A program made the translations under genes and the position numbers. 64,000 nt of DNA from Parvularcula dongshanensis (GTDB lineage: Bacteria > Pseudomonadota > Alphaproteobacteria > Caulobacterales > Parvularculaceae), in NCBI RefSeq assembly GCF_014199615.1, contig NZ_JACHOB010000007.1, positions 62,001-126,000 of the forward strand, in the 5' to 3' direction. Of this stretch, positions 63,701 to 64,000 are shown piece after piece (position 1 is the stretch's first letter; every line of letters starts with the position of its first letter). Below the pieces are notes generated by a model. It was not told the origin of the DNA, did no database searches, and worked only from the letters and a program-made list of their open reading frames with translations.

Positions 63701-64000
63701 GGAGCGTCGATCAAGGGCTTCGAGGTCGCTTATCAAACGTTCTTCGATTTTCTGCCGACACCCTTAGATGGATTCGGGGTACAGGCGAACTACTCTTACA
63801 TCGACAACAGTGGCATCCAGAACACCCAACCGGCTGCGACGGCTGGGGAGGGTACCGAACAGTTCTCAGGCGGCACTTACGAAACGGGTGCACTTGAGGG
63901 TCTGTCCGAGCATGCCTACAACCTCGTCGGTCTGTACGAAAAAGGTCCATTCGCAGCCCGGCTCGCCTACAACTGGAGATCTGAATATCTTGTCACAGTC
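60734..64000 (+). CDS. TonB-dependent receptor (runs off right edge)
   Basis: The frame is open from the ATG at 60734 to the window end, 1089 codons so far. Signal peptide (cleavage near GALAQDD); an acidic segment with DVIVVTGVRSSLKSAQDIKR marks the TonB-box/plug boundary. The plug has SITATDIGSFPDKSVAEALQRVAGV, VIVRGLQQVRSEFNGRD and MAELIEGGIAGTVNLRTRTPF. Barrel strands follow up to NYSYIDNSG and LAYNWRSEYLVTV. Receptors of this length and plug type import oligosaccharides in Caulobacterales and Xanthomonads. The base composition is clearly lower in GC than the GH3 genes. Confidence 0.95.
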   Translation, partial: MKGIRSLAHSRRWMMGTASCVAVGTAVLGFAPLGALAQDDVDEIENVDDIDNATPDDSDVIVVTGVRSSLKSAQDIKRNADTIVDSITATDIGSFPDKSVAEALQRVAGVTVSRFAASGDTAHFSAEPSGVIVRGLQQVRSEFNGRDSFSANSSRGLSFGDVSPELMGGVDTYKNQMAELIEGGIAGTVNLRTRTPFDQPGQLISISGSANYNDLAESVTPEVSGLYSNRFETSIGEFGILANVAYSKVNTRTEGVQLYRMWLAEDVFQDGLTYLPERHILRDNEYDRERTGVALAGQWQDNDRKWLATLQYNRSEYQNAWEEYVLEAAYGADISYSRALDYTVTPGEAIARYDTIPQALLGTNLTFDEDGFLQTGTLVGDNTSWTGNPDPNAGDWTGYFALLDSGEPLFTQCYNWQGCYGQYSTDRGENPVSPLSQRGARFGTRTRSNNNKNVTQDIGFNLKYAPTDRLRFNFDAQWIDASVDNYDIEIAFETYAQQAVDYTGDLPVLTLETPPNMGVTNGYLERPDSYRYQYVMDHIEESTGEEYAFRGDAEYDIDNGWLSSIKVGTRYANRQQDIQNSAYNWQSMGAATWQARGHIYNINRFDPPADFGNYAARRPLPDGSTVDGPPGINFNGYPDTLDRRLWDGGFFGGGLLNGANAFMFFDMDVAQDKEQLAGALGASALGFDIAGAGWDPICSNTGDRIDEVAGTCYTPAELANVEEETYAGYAQLNFGGSEAQLFGVPFSGNIGVRYVHTINSSSGGIDLPQLGNDLFQDLDLSGTIEPDERAVDNVICVPNPPREVTGPDGEPTGEVLPPEIPFSNGCYLSEDDIRFSLGGSSLTTAEAKHDHWLPSANIKFDLTDEFILRFAASRAMSRPDFGQLRNYASIGVSLPSNEGDPSYITDENGEIIGIDPIYTASGQNPYLEPVTADQFDVSFEWYFSDVGSFTLAGFYKKFHDYIQTDRYNREVTVNGITRTVDTRGPINGDGASIKGFEVAYQTFFDFLPTPLDGFGVQANYSYIDNSGIQNTQPAATAGEGTEQFSGGTYETGALEGLSEHAYNLVGLYEKGPFAARLAYNWRSEYLVTV

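Overview
The window reads as part of a GC-rich alphaproteobacterial secondary replicon (megaplasmid or chromid). The grounds are a ParA/ParB partition pair divergent from a RepC-type initiator, an alphaproteobacterial imuA-imuB-dnaE2 cassette, a TonB-receptor/cupin/GH3 sugar-utilisation block of the kind seen in Caulobacterales, Hyphomonadaceae, Parvularculaceae and sphingomonads, three or four toxin-antitoxin modules, and many decayed genes and IS relics. Genus cannot be fixed from the sequence.

Layout. 1-5.6 kb: 3' part of a STAND-type NTPase, an AbrB-MbcA fusion antitoxin, then an ISNCY/IS1202-like element with visible inverted repeats. 5.7-10.8 kb: a secreted RHS/YD-repeat protein and a tiny low-GC membrane protein that may be its immunity partner. 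12-17.3 kb: the SOS mutagenesis cassette. 17.5-24 kb: a three-PAS hybrid histidine kinase and a DUF3857/transglutaminase/TPR protein. 24-29 kb: a decayed accessory zone holding a SRAP fragment, a two-repeat type I-E CRISPR relic with a third, inverted repeat, an amber-interrupted gene, a GNAT toxin-antitoxin pair, an IS1595 relic, an Xre regulator with palindromic operators, and a broken hypothetical gene. 29-36.5 kb: the replicon backbone (winged-helix protein, parB, parA, repC) followed by an Xre/RES toxin-antitoxin pair. 36.5-44.4 kb: a GH3 relic, a TauE/SafE permease, a DUF465 protein, an OxyR-like LysR regulator lacking the peroxidatic cysteine, and a three-gene export operon (ABC, HlyD, TolC) whose ABC protein has lost every recognisable ATPase motif. 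44.4-51.6 kb: integrase relics, the rtcBA RNA repair/ligation operon with divergent rtcR, a Phd/PIN toxin-antitoxin pair, and an IS5 fragment. 51.6-64 kb: a glycan-utilisation block (secreted unknown protein, secreted RraA-like protein, two GH3 glycosidases, an aldo-keto reductase relic, a cupin-like protein) ending in a TonB-dependent receptor that runs off the right edge.

How the parts work together. ParAB, the palindrome beside parA and RepC would maintain the replicon, and the toxin-antitoxin pairs would penalise its loss. imuABC gives damage-inducible mutagenesis, and rtcBA/rtcR repairs RNA ends. The GH3 enzymes with the TonB receptor would degrade and import a beta-glucan-type sugar. 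The most unusual items are the ATPase-dead ABC exporter, the RtcR with a degenerate GAFTGA loop, the CRISPR relic, and the unorthodox partition/replication control region. No cas genes and no rRNA or tRNA genes were found.
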